A DNA stretch of 64,000 nucleotides, taken from positions 50,067 to 114,066 of the forward strand of contig NZ_FNJC01000006.1 of assembly GCF_900104305.1 (NCBI RefSeq), read 5' to 3'. How positions within the stretch are numbered: position 1 is the stretch's first letter; each line of letters begins with the position of its first letter. The translations under genes and the position numbers were made by a program. Below are positions 19,616-29,064 of this stretch, in pieces. Origin of the DNA: Filomicrobium insigne. GTDB lineage: Bacteria; Pseudomonadota; Alphaproteobacteria; Rhizobiales; Hyphomicrobiaceae. Under the pieces are notes generated by a model. That model worked only from the letters and a program-made list of their open reading frames with translations, made no database searches and had not been told where the DNA came from.

Positions 19616-20583
19616 TGCGGGTGCCGCGCGCTATGAAATTGGCGAAACGCCACATTGAGACCAACGTGCGGAACGGCCTGCATAAACCGCTGGCTCGTAA
19701 GCACCGGACGCGTAAGAGCTAGCCAAGACATAGCCCAGCCAAACGTCAAATAACGTCGTTCGAGCCAAGCCTGCTTGGCAGACATCCAGGACCGGCAGAA
19801 TTCATATTGGCCCTGCTCTTCGATCACTTGCCGATGCTTTTCAATAATCCGAAGCAAGTTCTCATATTCTGCCGCAAGAGACTTATCTGACGTCGCCGTC
19901 ATCGTTTGCTCAATAAGCGGCCGTGCGACACCGACGAAATGCCCCCCACTCAGCGCCAAACGCACATTAAAATCCGTATCCTCACTCCTCCGCAAAACCG
20001 GATCGAACCCCCCAATATGACGATAGGTGGAGAGCCGCGCGCACTGGCTACAGGTTGCGCAAGCACCATACCCATTCTTTAGCGGCGTACCCATCAAGAT
20101 ACGATGGGCGACAGGCTTACCGGAGGGAGCTAAAGCACCCTCTACCTCTCCCATCGTGCCTGCGATTTTTTCCGTACCATCGGGATAAAGAACGCGGCGA
20201 GCGGCATGACAAATGACGGGCGCACCATCAGCAAAATCACGTTCGTAATCGACGATGCGCTCAATCTGAATTGCTAAACGCTCCGGAAGGCTTTCGTCAT
20301 CGTCATCGAAGAACGCAACAAATTCCCCACGGGCCTCAGCGAGGATACGGTTACGCGCGACAGCAACACCGCCGTTTTCTTCGAGCCGGAACACCCGCAC
20401 TTCTGGATGGACCTTCGCGAAGTTTTCAAGGACATGCACCGTATCATCGTCAGACGCGTCATCGACGACAACGACCTCCAGCGGCCGCCACGTCTGCGCC
20501 AGGACCGACATCAAGGCCCGCTCAATCGTCTTGGCAGCGTTAAAAGCCGTAACGCCACATGTCACCAAGGGCTGCTGCGTCAT
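19612..20583 (-). CDS. Glycosyltransferase family 2
   Basis: 323 aa, paralogous to the downstream GT2 (VTCGVTAFNAAKTIERAL, VVVVDDASDDD, FFDDDDESLPERL, RRSEDTDFNVRLALSGG). It starts at ATG 20583, which overlaps the stop of the upstream GT4 as ATGA; an in-frame start further upstream (20625) would run into that gene. The C-terminus lacks clear membrane helices. Acts presumably on the same glycan. Confidence 0.92.
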   Translation of the reverse strand: MTQQPLVTCGVTAFNAAKTIERALMSVLAQTWRPLEVVVVDDASDDDTVHVLENFAKVHPEVRVFRLEENGGVAVARNRILAEARGEFVAFFDDDDESLPERLAIQIERIVDYERDFADGAPVICHAARRVLYPDGTEKIAGTMGEVEGALAPSGKPVAHRILMGTPLKNGYGACATCSQCARLSTYRHIGGFDPVLRRSEDTDFNVRLALSGGHFVGVARPLIEQTMTATSDKSLAAEYENLLRIIEKHRQVIEEQGQYEFCRSWMSAKQAWLERRYLTFGWAMSWLALTRPVLTSQRFMQAVPHVGLNVAFRQFHSARHPQ

Positions 20584-21686
20584 ACTCTCTCCCCATCCAG
20601 ACACGTCCGGATCAGGTTCTCCCACCTGTCATACTGAATTTCTGGCGAATAAGCGGCCATAGCAAGGCTTGCCTTGCTACCGCGACGCACCCGCTCACTG
20701 GCGTCCCCCATGGCGCGCGAAAGCGCCAGAGCCAGCATTTGCGGGTCGTGGAGCCCTTCTGCCAGCCAACCGGAAGCACCGTCTTCTATGAGCTGAGCGA
20801 CGCCATCAGCACCGCGATATCCGACGGCCGGCAGTCCATGGCTCATGGCCTCTGCCAAGACGTTCGGAAAACCCTCCCACAACGATGGAATAGCGAACAG
20901 GTGCGCTTCAGAATAAGCCTTAAAGATATCGAGCGTGGTCGCTTCCAACTTCACGCGGTCCTGCAAGCTGTGTTCCCTGATCAGCTTCCGGAGTTCGTCC
21001 TCCTGCGGCCCGCCTCCGACAATGCGTAAGTCCCAATCACGATGCCGCTCGGCGATCGCAGCAAACGCTTGCACGAGATGATCGAAGCGTTTCTGCAAAG
21101 GATCAAGCCGGCCTGCCGCCAACAGCGTGTAACGTCCATCTGCACTTGACACACCAGGACGCGCCAACGTGTCAGCAGATCCGACCGGATTACCGATCAC
21201 CTCCATGCGATTACGCAAATTGGCGGGATAACCGGCCATGTAGTCTGTGAATTGAACCGCAATGCGATCACACAAACGCAGGGACGCGAAGCTGATCCGC
21301 CGTTGCAATGCACTGTAGCGCAGCCGATACATCGAAGGACTGTTACGCTCGGCCGCGATCAGCCGCACACCGGATAACTTAGCCGCAGCGTAAACGGTTT
21401 TGTCGCCACTCATAACGAAACCAACCAGCGCCCGCGCACCGGCTTTGCGCAACACGGACGCGAGGGCCCGCGTCCGGCGCAATTTGTCCCTCGCTCCTGG
21501 GCGAAATCCAAGACGATGCCAACTAACACTGGACCGAAGTGGATAAAACGTCTGCGCCCCCTCAGCGTCCCACGACACGAGGTGGACTGCGAAACCGCGC
21601 AAATCCAGCGCATTGGCGAGCTGGCAAATCATCCGCTCCGCCCCACCGGCATTGCTCAGCCCATAGAAGTAGAGCGCAACGACCAT
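20580..21686 (-). CDS. Glycosyltransferase family 4
   Basis: Third GT4 enzyme of the cluster, 368 aa: GLSNAGGAERMICQLANALDLRG, LLAAGRLDPLQKRFDH and SLWEGFPNVLAEAMSHGLP. Most like the 17.5-18.6 kb copy in the E-x7-E region. About 150 bases separate it from the upstream sulfotransferase-like gene, so a new promoter could lie there. Confidence 0.93.
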   Translation of the reverse strand: MVVALYFYGLSNAGGAERMICQLANALDLRGFAVHLVSWDAEGAQTFYPLRSSVSWHRLGFRPGARDKLRRTRALASVLRKAGARALVGFVMSGDKTVYAAAKLSGVRLIAAERNSPSMYRLRYSALQRRISFASLRLCDRIAVQFTDYMAGYPANLRNRMEVIGNPVGSADTLARPGVSSADGRYTLLAAGRLDPLQKRFDHLVQAFAAIAERHRDWDLRIVGGGPQEDELRKLIREHSLQDRVKLEATTLDIFKAYSEAHLFAIPSLWEGFPNVLAEAMSHGLPAVGYRGADGVAQLIEDGASGWLAEGLHDPQMLALALSRAMGDASERVRRGSKASLAMAAYSPEIQYDRWENLIRTCLDGERV

Positions 21687-21836
21687 CCCCCTCCCCGTTT
21701 TCCTCGCGGGCCACGCGCTTTTGAGCAGCGATGAGCCCAGTGGCCTTCACTCATGGAGCTGTTGGGTTACCAACCACCAACAACACCCGGCGGAGCGCGC
21801 CTGTGCAACCGGTACGCGACAATCTAGGCCAAGGAA

Positions 21837-22745
21837 TTACACGAGATATCCCAGAGATTTTAGATCGCACTTCATCCTTGCCTGGAGTTCCCTATTACTA
21901 GCTTTGTAGTAGTCGCCAAGCTCACCCTGAAGATAGTTGATCATTTCTGCTCGTCGGCGCTTAGCGAACCGCTCTGGCAAAAACTTTGCCGCGGCCCCAA
22001 ATGCTGACTGTACCACCGGATGGCCTGAGTTAAGACGAGGTATTAGGTTGATCGCAACTGCATGCTTGATGTTCCGCGCATTCTCCGCTCCAGTCGGTAA
22101 AGCTTCTGGGACGGGGACATCCACGGCCTCAAAGATCGGCTTAACAAAAGCTTCTGGTGACCGTTTAATTAGTTCGAATGGCACGACCACAACACGATCG
22201 CGGCCAAACAAACCATCATAACAGTGGATCAGGTTCATATAGCTAAGGTGGCTGAGCGCAAAAGATGGCCGATGCACCCATTTTACAGGACGAATAAATT
22301 CGTGAAGTGTAAGGTTCCCCCCCTCCTGGGTTAGAAAGTGTAAATAAATAGAGACGATCATATCCGGCTGATTGCGCACGACTATCAGTATCGTTGCTTC
22401 GGGCAGCGCGGCATGGATTCGTTCAGCGAACGCTTTCCCGGTAACACCTCCGGCGAACGGATGACCACACCAGCCTTCATTGGATAACACGGTGACTGGT
22501 GCGCATTCGTCTGTCCTAGACTCAATCTGCGCCCGTATGCCAGTCGAATTGAACTGGAATACATTAACAAAGGTGCCAAAAGCATCCCGGTCATAGAACA
22601 GCTCACCGCCCGATTTAGCATAGGCACGATCTTTTCTCCCACTATTCCGCAAGGGGCAAATCGCGGGAACCACTCCGGAAAAGACGTGCGTTTGGAGCCA
22701 AGTGCTTGCGGCCTTTGGATAGCCAATATGAACAAGATATTTCAT
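21837..22745 (-). CDS. Sulfotransferase-like protein
   Basis: 302 aa, P-loop sulfotransferase fold. The N-terminal HIGYPKAASTWLQTHVF matches the 5'-phosphosulfate loop that binds PAPS, and VVRNQPDMIVSIYLHFL matches the 3'-phosphate region (R and S). Expected to move sulfate from PAPS to a sugar hydroxyl. It overlaps the upstream GT2 by 4 bases, tying it to glycan assembly. The acceptor is unknown, and the distance from characterised enzymes cannot be judged here. Confidence 0.85.
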   Translation of the reverse strand: MKYLVHIGYPKAASTWLQTHVFSGVVPAICPLRNSGRKDRAYAKSGGELFYDRDAFGTFVNVFQFNSTGIRAQIESRTDECAPVTVLSNEGWCGHPFAGGVTGKAFAERIHAALPEATILIVVRNQPDMIVSIYLHFLTQEGGNLTLHEFIRPVKWVHRPSFALSHLSYMNLIHCYDGLFGRDRVVVVPFELIKRSPEAFVKPIFEAVDVPVPEALPTGAENARNIKHAVAINLIPRLNSGHPVVQSAFGAAAKFLPERFAKRRRAEMINYLQGELGDYYKASNRELQARMKCDLKSLGYLV

Positions 22746-23737
22746 CGAGACTTGTGAGATCCGATTTCTCTGCGGTTGCCTTGGCTATCCCTCCCCCTCG
22801 TTAGGAGGTTGAACTTCCCGAAGCCAGCGCTATCCACGAATTTGCGGAAGGGAAACGAACGCAGCGCCATCGCCATTAAGCGATAGGCCCGGCTTACCCA
22901 TATTCGCCCCTTGCTACCATAGAAATTAGAGCGCGCCAGAGCTCGGGAGACAAAGTATAATCCGCGGCGCCTGAGGTAACTGGAGTGCTTTTCGCGCAAA
23001 AGAAGGGAATATTTGAGCGGCAAGGCGCCAGACTTGTCCGCACTTTGCGTTTTGTATTGCGTGATCAACGGTCGGTCGACGGCGATAAAGTGCGCCCCCT
23101 TAAATGCGGCGCGAACGGCCATGTCCCATTCTGCGCAACGCCGAAAACTCTCATCAAACGGCCCGACCGTTAGGAACGCGCTCCTGCGCGCCATAAGCGT
23201 GCAGCTTCCAAACATACCCCAGACGTAATAAGTGTCAGTCGATATATCGAGGACAAAGTCGGCAACCGCTGGACCGTTGGGTTCTGGCGCACGGCGGCCA
23301 ATGGCGAGAGCAACATGGTCTGGATCCGCTTGGCCGCACTTTACGACGCTCCGATTGGCGTAGCAAAAAACCAACTCTGCTCCACTCGCGCGCACATAAT
23401 CCGTGATTCGTTCGTACTGAGCCCTTAACCGTGAGGGAAGGTTATCATCATCATCGTCGAATATGGCGACGAACTCGCCGCACGCAGCATTGATGATCGT
23501 GTTGAGCGCACCAGGATAACCTTTGTTGATTCCATGCCTTAACACTTTAAGCTTAGGTTCACTGAGAGCCAGCGTTTCCAGAACTTGCCGCGACTGATCG
23601 CTGGAGCAGTCATCCACCACAATGACTTCCAAATTCGGCCAGTCCTGATCCAACGCGCTCTTGACCGCGCGCTCAATCGTGTCCGCAGCGTTGTGGCAAG
23701 TAATGCCAACCGTGATAATGGGAAGTAACGACTCCAT
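22742..23737 (-). CDS. Glycosyltransferase family 2
   Basis: 331 aa. GT2 motifs: ITVGITCHNAADTIERAV, VIVVDDCSSDQ, IFDDDDDNLPSRL and RRCAEWDMAVRAAFKGAHF. ATG 23737 was taken because it follows the methyltransferase stop by a few bases; the longer in-frame version would start inside that gene. Resembles the two GT2s at 18.6-20.6 kb, so the set probably arose by duplication. Confidence 0.92.
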   Translation of the reverse strand: MESLLPIITVGITCHNAADTIERAVKSALDQDWPNLEVIVVDDCSSDQSRQVLETLALSEPKLKVLRHGINKGYPGALNTIINAACGEFVAIFDDDDDNLPSRLRAQYERITDYVRASGAELVFCYANRSVVKCGQADPDHVALAIGRRAPEPNGPAVADFVLDISTDTYYVWGMFGSCTLMARRSAFLTVGPFDESFRRCAEWDMAVRAAFKGAHFIAVDRPLITQYKTQSADKSGALPLKYSLLLREKHSSYLRRRGLYFVSRALARSNFYGSKGRIWVSRAYRLMAMALRSFPFRKFVDSAGFGKFNLLTRGRDSQGNRREIGSHKSR

Positions 23738-23742
23738 GTGCT

Positions 23743-24540
23743 CTAATGGGCTCTTTCGGTACGGCTGGCAAAAGAACGCTTCCACCTTGACAGTACCGCA
23801 CGCCTCAACAACTGCACGCTTCTCATGATTCCGGGATTGTCTACTCGGGTTACGAGGTGCGAAAACGTCTTGGGATGAACCACATTACGCATTGACGCTG
23901 GGAGGCAAAAATAGCCTGACTTTGTTGCAATACTCGCGAGGTCATCCCTTCTAGAAAACAAAAAAATGTTCTGACAATACCACTGAGGAATATCATTCCG
24001 ATTCCATATCAAGGGCCTCAAGAAGTCATAACAATGGTAGCCACGCTCTTGAAAACGCAATACCCAAAACTCTTGCCACCGTTCATTAACGTGACCATTC
24101 CCGCCTTGACCGGGAATTGCAGCCGAAAAAACGACGGTGTTGGATAGGCTGGTCAAAAAATCAAGGAGTTCCTCAGAAAAGCTGACAGGTAGATGCTCTG
24201 CAACTTCTAAACATATTGCTAGATCGAAGACCCCAAGATTTTCGGGAGGCTTCGTCAAATCCGTCGCTTGGAATTCTGTATAGTTGATATCCAAATGCTC
24301 GACAGGAACATGCGGCCCATCAAGTCCTAGCACCTTTGCTGCTCCGAATTGCTTTGCGACCGCCAGCCATGTACCGGTTCCGCAACCAATATCCACGGCG
24401 CTTTGCACGCGAACGCACTTCGAAACCGCTTCAAGAACAGTTGTTGCCGCTCCGACGGTTTCCCCGTGGCGTCGAGCGTACCAAAAGGCATCTGTCACAC
24501 CGACTTGAGACCCATCCAACGAGTGACTTCGATCAATCAC
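23743..24540 (-). CDS. SAM-dependent methyltransferase
   Basis: 265 aa, class I methyltransferase. The glycine-rich motif I is AVDIGCGTGTWLA, followed by an acidic residue after beta 2 (VLGLDGPHVP) and LEVAEHLP as the motif with the catalytic-side loop. The family (Methyltransf_23-like) often methylates sugars or lipids in polysaccharide clusters. It starts 53 bases from the divergent sulfotransferase gene, so a shared promoter region lies between them. Confidence 0.88.
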   Translation of the reverse strand: MIDRSHSLDGSQVGVTDAFWYARRHGETVGAATTVLEAVSKCVRVQSAVDIGCGTGTWLAVAKQFGAAKVLGLDGPHVPVEHLDINYTEFQATDLTKPPENLGVFDLAICLEVAEHLPVSFSEELLDFLTSLSNTVVFSAAIPGQGGNGHVNERWQEFWVLRFQERGYHCYDFLRPLIWNRNDIPQWYCQNIFLFSRRDDLASIATKSGYFCLPASMRNVVHPKTFSHLVTRVDNPGIMRSVQLLRRAVLSRWKRSFASRTERAH

Positions 24541-24593
24541 AAAAAAGCCTTTCTATGATAACCTTACCATCGTTGTACCAAGGAGCCGCTCAC

Positions 24594-25217
24594 ATGTCCG
24601 ACCTAATAGATCGCGGATGGAACATTCTGCAACAATTCCGCTTTCCCGACGAAAAGATATTCTTCATCGGCTTCAACAAATGCGGAACAACTTCACTTCA
24701 TCACCTACTTACGCGTTATGCGATACGGTCGGCGCACTGGGATCATGGTCGGTTGGCCACAAGCATTGAAGCGCTCCACCATGACAAATCAGCTTTACGT
24801 CGTTACCTTACACGCGCAACAGCTTACAGCGACATTATATGCTCAACAAAGGAACAACAAATCGAGGGGAATAGACATTTTCGCCTATTCCATGAACTGT
24901 TCCCACAAGCATATTTCATCTTCAACGACCGCAGTGTTGAGAACTGGATTCGCTCTCGCTGCACTCATCACAACGGCACTCACTTGGCTCGATCGATGGC
25001 TGCGTGGAACATTGATGCTAATGGTGTCAAAGACATTTGGCGACAAACGTACGAAATACATTCGATCGCCGTCCTTAGCTATTTCAAGGAGCATCCACGT
25101 TTTCTTCATTTCCGCATAGATGAAGACCCCATCAAGCTTCTAATTGATTTCCTCTCCCCCTCTTTTGTCTTGCGCGAAGGCGGGTGGCACCGCCTCAACG
25201 TCACGAACCGACCCTGA
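24594..25217 (+). CDS. Sulfotransferase family protein, on the opposite strand of the cluster
   Basis: 207 aa. FFIGFNKCGTTSLHHLL near residue 22 is the phosphosulfate-binding loop, and FIFNDRSVENWIRSR is the 3'-phosphate region. ATG 24594 is preceded by AGGAG at 8 bases; earlier in-frame starts overlap the divergent methyltransferase. It is short compared with the other cluster sulfotransferases and is the only plus-strand gene in the cluster. It ends 2 bases from the convergent neighbour. Confidence 0.82.
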   Translation: MSDLIDRGWNILQQFRFPDEKIFFIGFNKCGTTSLHHLLTRYAIRSAHWDHGRLATSIEALHHDKSALRRYLTRATAYSDIICSTKEQQIEGNRHFRLFHELFPQAYFIFNDRSVENWIRSRCTHHNGTHLARSMAAWNIDANGVKDIWRQTYEIHSIAVLSYFKEHPRFLHFRIDEDPIKLLIDFLSPSFVLREGGWHRLNVTNRP

Positions 25218-25219
25218 TT

Positions 25220-26401
25220 TCAGCTCAACGGCTTGCCCAAATGCCGCCGCCGACCATACCTTACGGACCGCCACAATCTCTTCGCCTGATGAACGGCAGC
25301 ATGAGCAGGCGTTACGTATCTTCGCAAAGTAGCAAGCGTCACATCTCTAAGAATGAACAATGTTGTGAGAGGGCGACTATACTCCTGCTCGAATGCGGTG
25401 CGCGCCCGAGCTATGAGCGTTTCGTCAAGCGGAACCATATCGTCGCCACGATAGGCCACTTTGGCTACAAATGGCTCTGATCCAATCACGTACCTCTGCG
25501 TCAACTTAGAATTGTCTTCCGCAACATATGCTTCAAGATCTTTAACTACCTCAGGATCAACGCGGTATGCGGTTCCCAAGCTGCTCTCACGTGAAAGCTT
25601 TTTCAAGCTATGGACAATCGCTCGCTCTACCGAACGGCTCTTTGGCTCCCGGTTAAGCAGTCGTTTCACCTCCAGATATTCGCGAGACAAAGATATATTT
25701 GCCCTGGCATTAGCCGCCTCCACTTTAGCGAACTCAAAATCAATTCCACAGCGTTCAAGGAAATCTGAAACACTACTTTTTTGAAACAAACGCTCACGCA
25801 CATACGGAACGGCTTGCAGCTCTCTAGGACGCAAAACTTCTTCCCAAATATCCAGTCTACTACCGTACCTTAGTAAGAACTTTCGCCTCTCGTAATAAGA
25901 ACGATCATCTTCGTGCGACAAGTCCTTGTGGACCAATCTTCCAAAGGTTATCACCTGTGCAATGCTCGAAGAAAGCCAGTCAACCTGAGGTCTAAGATAA
26001 ACAATAATGGAAACTTGGTGATGGCCAATATATCCTCTAAGGGTCTCAACCTTCTTTCTGTATTGGAGAAAATAATCGGCCTCATCTTTTACATCCCAAA
26101 CTCTCGGCTGTCCGCCAAAAAAATGTTCTGCGCTAAGGATCATCAATTTGGCGCTCATTCGGTCGGCATCCGAAAAGAACTGACTAAAATACTCGTTCGC
26201 ACTCATGTGCGGATACCGAACAACACCAGCCAGAGAGTCCGCTAAGGGATTATGATTCCCGAAATCGATGGGGAGTCCGTGGACACGGGGCGAAGGATAG
26301 AGAATTCCTCTTTCTGCTAATTGCTTTCGATGGCGCGTCAGAAAATCTTGAATCGCCGACGTCCCAGTCTTTGACTGGCCGATGTGTAGAATAATTTTCA
26401 C
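25220..26401 (-). CDS. Sulfotransferase-like P-loop protein
   Basis: 393 aa, the longest of the four. HIGQSKTGTSAIQDFL is the P-loop-like phosphosulfate site, and VYLRPQVDWLSSSIAQ the likely 3'-phosphate segment. The middle (residues about 230-330) has no motif I know. A basic C-terminal tail (RLWRSVRYGRRRHLG) could interact with membrane lipid. Function as a carbohydrate sulfotransferase is inferred from family and context. Confidence 0.78.
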   Translation of the reverse strand: MKIILHIGQSKTGTSAIQDFLTRHRKQLAERGILYPSPRVHGLPIDFGNHNPLADSLAGVVRYPHMSANEYFSQFFSDADRMSAKLMILSAEHFFGGQPRVWDVKDEADYFLQYRKKVETLRGYIGHHQVSIIVYLRPQVDWLSSSIAQVITFGRLVHKDLSHEDDRSYYERRKFLLRYGSRLDIWEEVLRPRELQAVPYVRERLFQKSSVSDFLERCGIDFEFAKVEAANARANISLSREYLEVKRLLNREPKSRSVERAIVHSLKKLSRESSLGTAYRVDPEVVKDLEAYVAEDNSKLTQRYVIGSEPFVAKVAYRGDDMVPLDETLIARARTAFEQEYSRPLTTLFILRDVTLATLRRYVTPAHAAVHQAKRLWRSVRYGRRRHLGKPLS

Positions 26402-26456
26402 GTTCGACGTGCCCCGTCTTCATAACTCGCTTGCGCCGTGCCCTCGTAGATTAACG

Positions 26457-27257
26457 TCAAAGGTAATTGCACCCTTCCGGATATACGACAGAAAACACTT
26501 CTGCTTTTAGGGACGAGTTCATGATCCAATGCACTCTCTGGGCAAGGTCATCGGTCAACATCTCGTCATCCGGAACAATCTTCGCCTTTCGAACTCGCGA
26601 CGGGCCAGTTTCTCTTGATCTGGAACGAAGTTGGTCTGGCTCGCAGGATTTTATTGCCCATAGAAGCGCCGAAACATCAATCTTTCCAAAATGATGCGAA
26701 AGCAATGTCTCGAAGGCTTCCTCACGGCCGGATGAAGCAGAATGCAACTGCTCGTAACGCACCACTTGAGCTCTCGGGTTGCGCAGCAGTGGCGGCATAA
26801 CATCGTTGTAGTATCGAGCGAGTGCCTCCGCACCCCAAGGCCCAAGTGCAAAATCCGCAAATCCTCCGTCAAATTTAACGGATTTCGAAGGGCGACGAAG
26901 ATGGTGATAGTAGCTGACAATAACGCTGACAGGGTTTCGAACCAGCAGAGTTGTTTTTAGGGCTCGAAGGTCAGTCGCCCTTATAGAGGGCCGCGCACCG
27001 GCCCTCATCGCGCCCAGCTTACCGCCATGTGTGAAATTAATCCCTGTAGAACGAGCAAAGCGTCTTGCAGGCTCACTCTGGGTGCTCAGTACAAAGGGCA
27101 GCGGCTTGTCCGCTTGCTGATCGCAACGCCACCAGTAGTTCATGAATACATTCAAAAGCCAGGTGCGACCGCACTTCGGGTACGATAGCACGATGCTCCG
27201 CCCGCTAAGGTGCTTTGCCATGGTAACCACTGGATCGAGTGGCAGTGCTTTAAACAT
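26457..27257 (-). CDS. Sulfotransferase domain protein
   Basis: 266 aa. Canonical sulfotransferase motifs: SIVLSYPKCGRTWLLNVF (5'-PSB) near residue 24 and TLLVRNPVSVIVSYYHHL (3'-PB). The closest of the four to Sulfotransfer_1 enzymes by motif. It sits 19 bases downstream of the ABC exporter gene, suggesting cotranscription and sulfation of the exported glycan. Confidence 0.88.
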   Translation of the reverse strand: MFKALPLDPVVTMAKHLSGRSIVLSYPKCGRTWLLNVFMNYWWRCDQQADKPLPFVLSTQSEPARRFARSTGINFTHGGKLGAMRAGARPSIRATDLRALKTTLLVRNPVSVIVSYYHHLRRPSKSVKFDGGFADFALGPWGAEALARYYNDVMPPLLRNPRAQVVRYEQLHSASSGREEAFETLLSHHFGKIDVSALLWAIKSCEPDQLRSRSRETGPSRVRKAKIVPDDEMLTDDLAQRVHWIMNSSLKAEVFSVVYPEGCNYL

Positions 27258-27276
27258 CTATCTTGCCAGTATCTCT

Positions 27277-29064
27277 TTACGTCGCTCCCAAGACCTGGGC
27301 CGCATTTCCTAGTTCACCCAGTTCCCCTTGACCGGCAACCCTCACAGCTCCCCTCTCCACCATAAAGATCGCGTCGCACCCACTGACAGTCGTCAGCCGG
27401 TGGGCGATCATGATGATGGTCTTGCGATGAGCCAGATTGTTTACGGCGTCCATGACTGCTTTCTCAGTCCTATTATCAAGCGCACTTGTCGCCTCATCCA
27501 AAACCAACACGTCCGGATCGTGATACAAGGCGCGCGCGATTCCGACACGCTGGCGCTGTCCACCTGAAAGACGTACCCCTCTTTCACCAACCTCGGTCGC
27601 ATACCCGTGCGGCAACTCGCTCATGACAAAATCATGCAATTTCGCCATCCGCGCTGCGCGCTCGACGGCCGATTGATCAATTTTATCAAGTGGAACCCCA
27701 AAGGCGATATTGGCCGCAATGCTCTCGTCCGCCAGGAATATATGCTGTGGCACATAACCCACGGAGCGCTGCCATGCCCTCACGTTCGAACGCTCGATAG
27801 GTACGTCATCCACGCGCAACCGCCCATTTTGCGGTTCAAGCAGACCGAGGATGATATCAACGAGCGTCGACTTCCCAGCCCCCGTCTCTCCAACAATCCC
27901 GACAGACGTGTGAACGGGTATTCTGAGCGAAACGTCCCTGAGCGCAGGTCGCCCGGCCTGTGGATAGGAAAAGTCTACATGATCAAGCTCGATCTGGCTT
28001 CGCAAAGGCAGCGGAACCACATTCGCCCAATCCGATGCTTGACCATCAGCCTCGCAAAGCTCTCGGTGTAGTGCATCCAACGCAGGGCCACCAAAACGCA
28101 ATGCCACCAAGCTCTGATAAATCGTCTGAACAGCCGGCAAAAGCCGCAATCCCGCAAAGGCGTAAAGGGCGATAATTGGCAATGCAGTCTTGAGGTTGCC
28201 ATCAGCGCGAAAGAGCAGCACGAGAATGACAACAAGAACACCACCGATTGCCACCAACTCCAACAGATGCCGCGGAACTTCACGCACCAGCTGAAAACGG
28301 CTTCTAAGACGTGCGAAATGCTGCGACGCCTTTGAAAAGCGGCGCACGTAGCCCGGCTCAAGCCCTCCGATCTTAACTTCCTTGACGCCCCCCAACACTT
28401 CCTGCGCGATCTGATACCGTGCACGGTTAGCCGCCACGCGTTCCTTCCCCAGACGGCGTAGATACGTACTAACCGCCAGGAACACGAGACCGTAAGCCAA
28501 CGAGACGCCAACCAGCACGCCAATAGCAACGACAGGTTCGATAACCACGACCAAGCCGGTTATGAAAAGGGTAATGATGAGCCGGGATACGAGCTGCAAA
28601 CACGGCATCAAGCTTTCGTTGACAACCTGTTCGACCTCAGAGAGCACCGACTTGCCCATGTCCGCGCTATGGCGGTTCAGAAACCACGCGTAGGGACGGC
28701 GAAGGTAAGACGTGAGTAACTTCACGCTCAGGGCATGGCTCCGCATTTGTGCGTAGCGCAGCACTCCATAACTCGTAACAGCAGTGACCCCCGTGCGCAC
28801 GACAATGACGAGAAAAACCAACGCAGCGAGGACGATAAGAAAGCTGTTTACGCTAGAAAACCCGAGCGCCTCATACGCCCAGCGAAGATAGGGGTTCGTT
28901 TGAATAATACTCGGATCCGAAAGAACTGCGATCAACGGGAGGATCGACGCAACCCCCACCATTTCGACCAATCCCAAAGCGAGCATCAGCACAAGCAATA
29001 GCAACGCCTGCCACTTTTCGCGCCGGTCAAGAAGATCGCTTAGTTTGGAAATTGTCTCTCGCAT
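27277..29064 (-). CDS. ABC transporter, fused permease-ATPase (PglK/MsbA-like exporter)
   Basis: 595 aa half-transporter that would dimerise in the inner membrane. The N-terminal exporter domain has about six helices (residues 20-320). The C-terminal ATPase carries Walker A GETGAGKST, signature LSGGQRQRVGIARAL, Walker B VLVLDEATSALD and the H-loop IAHRL. ATG 29064 (MRETISKLSDLLDRRE) matches the usual N-terminus of PglK-type flippases; a TTG at 29148 would add 28 atypical residues. Likely flips or exports the lipid-linked glycan made by the adjacent genes. Confidence 0.9.
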   Translation of the reverse strand: MRETISKLSDLLDRREKWQALLLLVLMLALGLVEMVGVASILPLIAVLSDPSIIQTNPYLRWAYEALGFSSVNSFLIVLAALVFLVIVVRTGVTAVTSYGVLRYAQMRSHALSVKLLTSYLRRPYAWFLNRHSADMGKSVLSEVEQVVNESLMPCLQLVSRLIITLFITGLVVVIEPVVAIGVLVGVSLAYGLVFLAVSTYLRRLGKERVAANRARYQIAQEVLGGVKEVKIGGLEPGYVRRFSKASQHFARLRSRFQLVREVPRHLLELVAIGGVLVVILVLLFRADGNLKTALPIIALYAFAGLRLLPAVQTIYQSLVALRFGGPALDALHRELCEADGQASDWANVVPLPLRSQIELDHVDFSYPQAGRPALRDVSLRIPVHTSVGIVGETGAGKSTLVDIILGLLEPQNGRLRVDDVPIERSNVRAWQRSVGYVPQHIFLADESIAANIAFGVPLDKIDQSAVERAARMAKLHDFVMSELPHGYATEVGERGVRLSGGQRQRVGIARALYHDPDVLVLDEATSALDNRTEKAVMDAVNNLAHRKTIIMIAHRLTTVSGCDAIFMVERGAVRVAGQGELGELGNAAQVLGAT

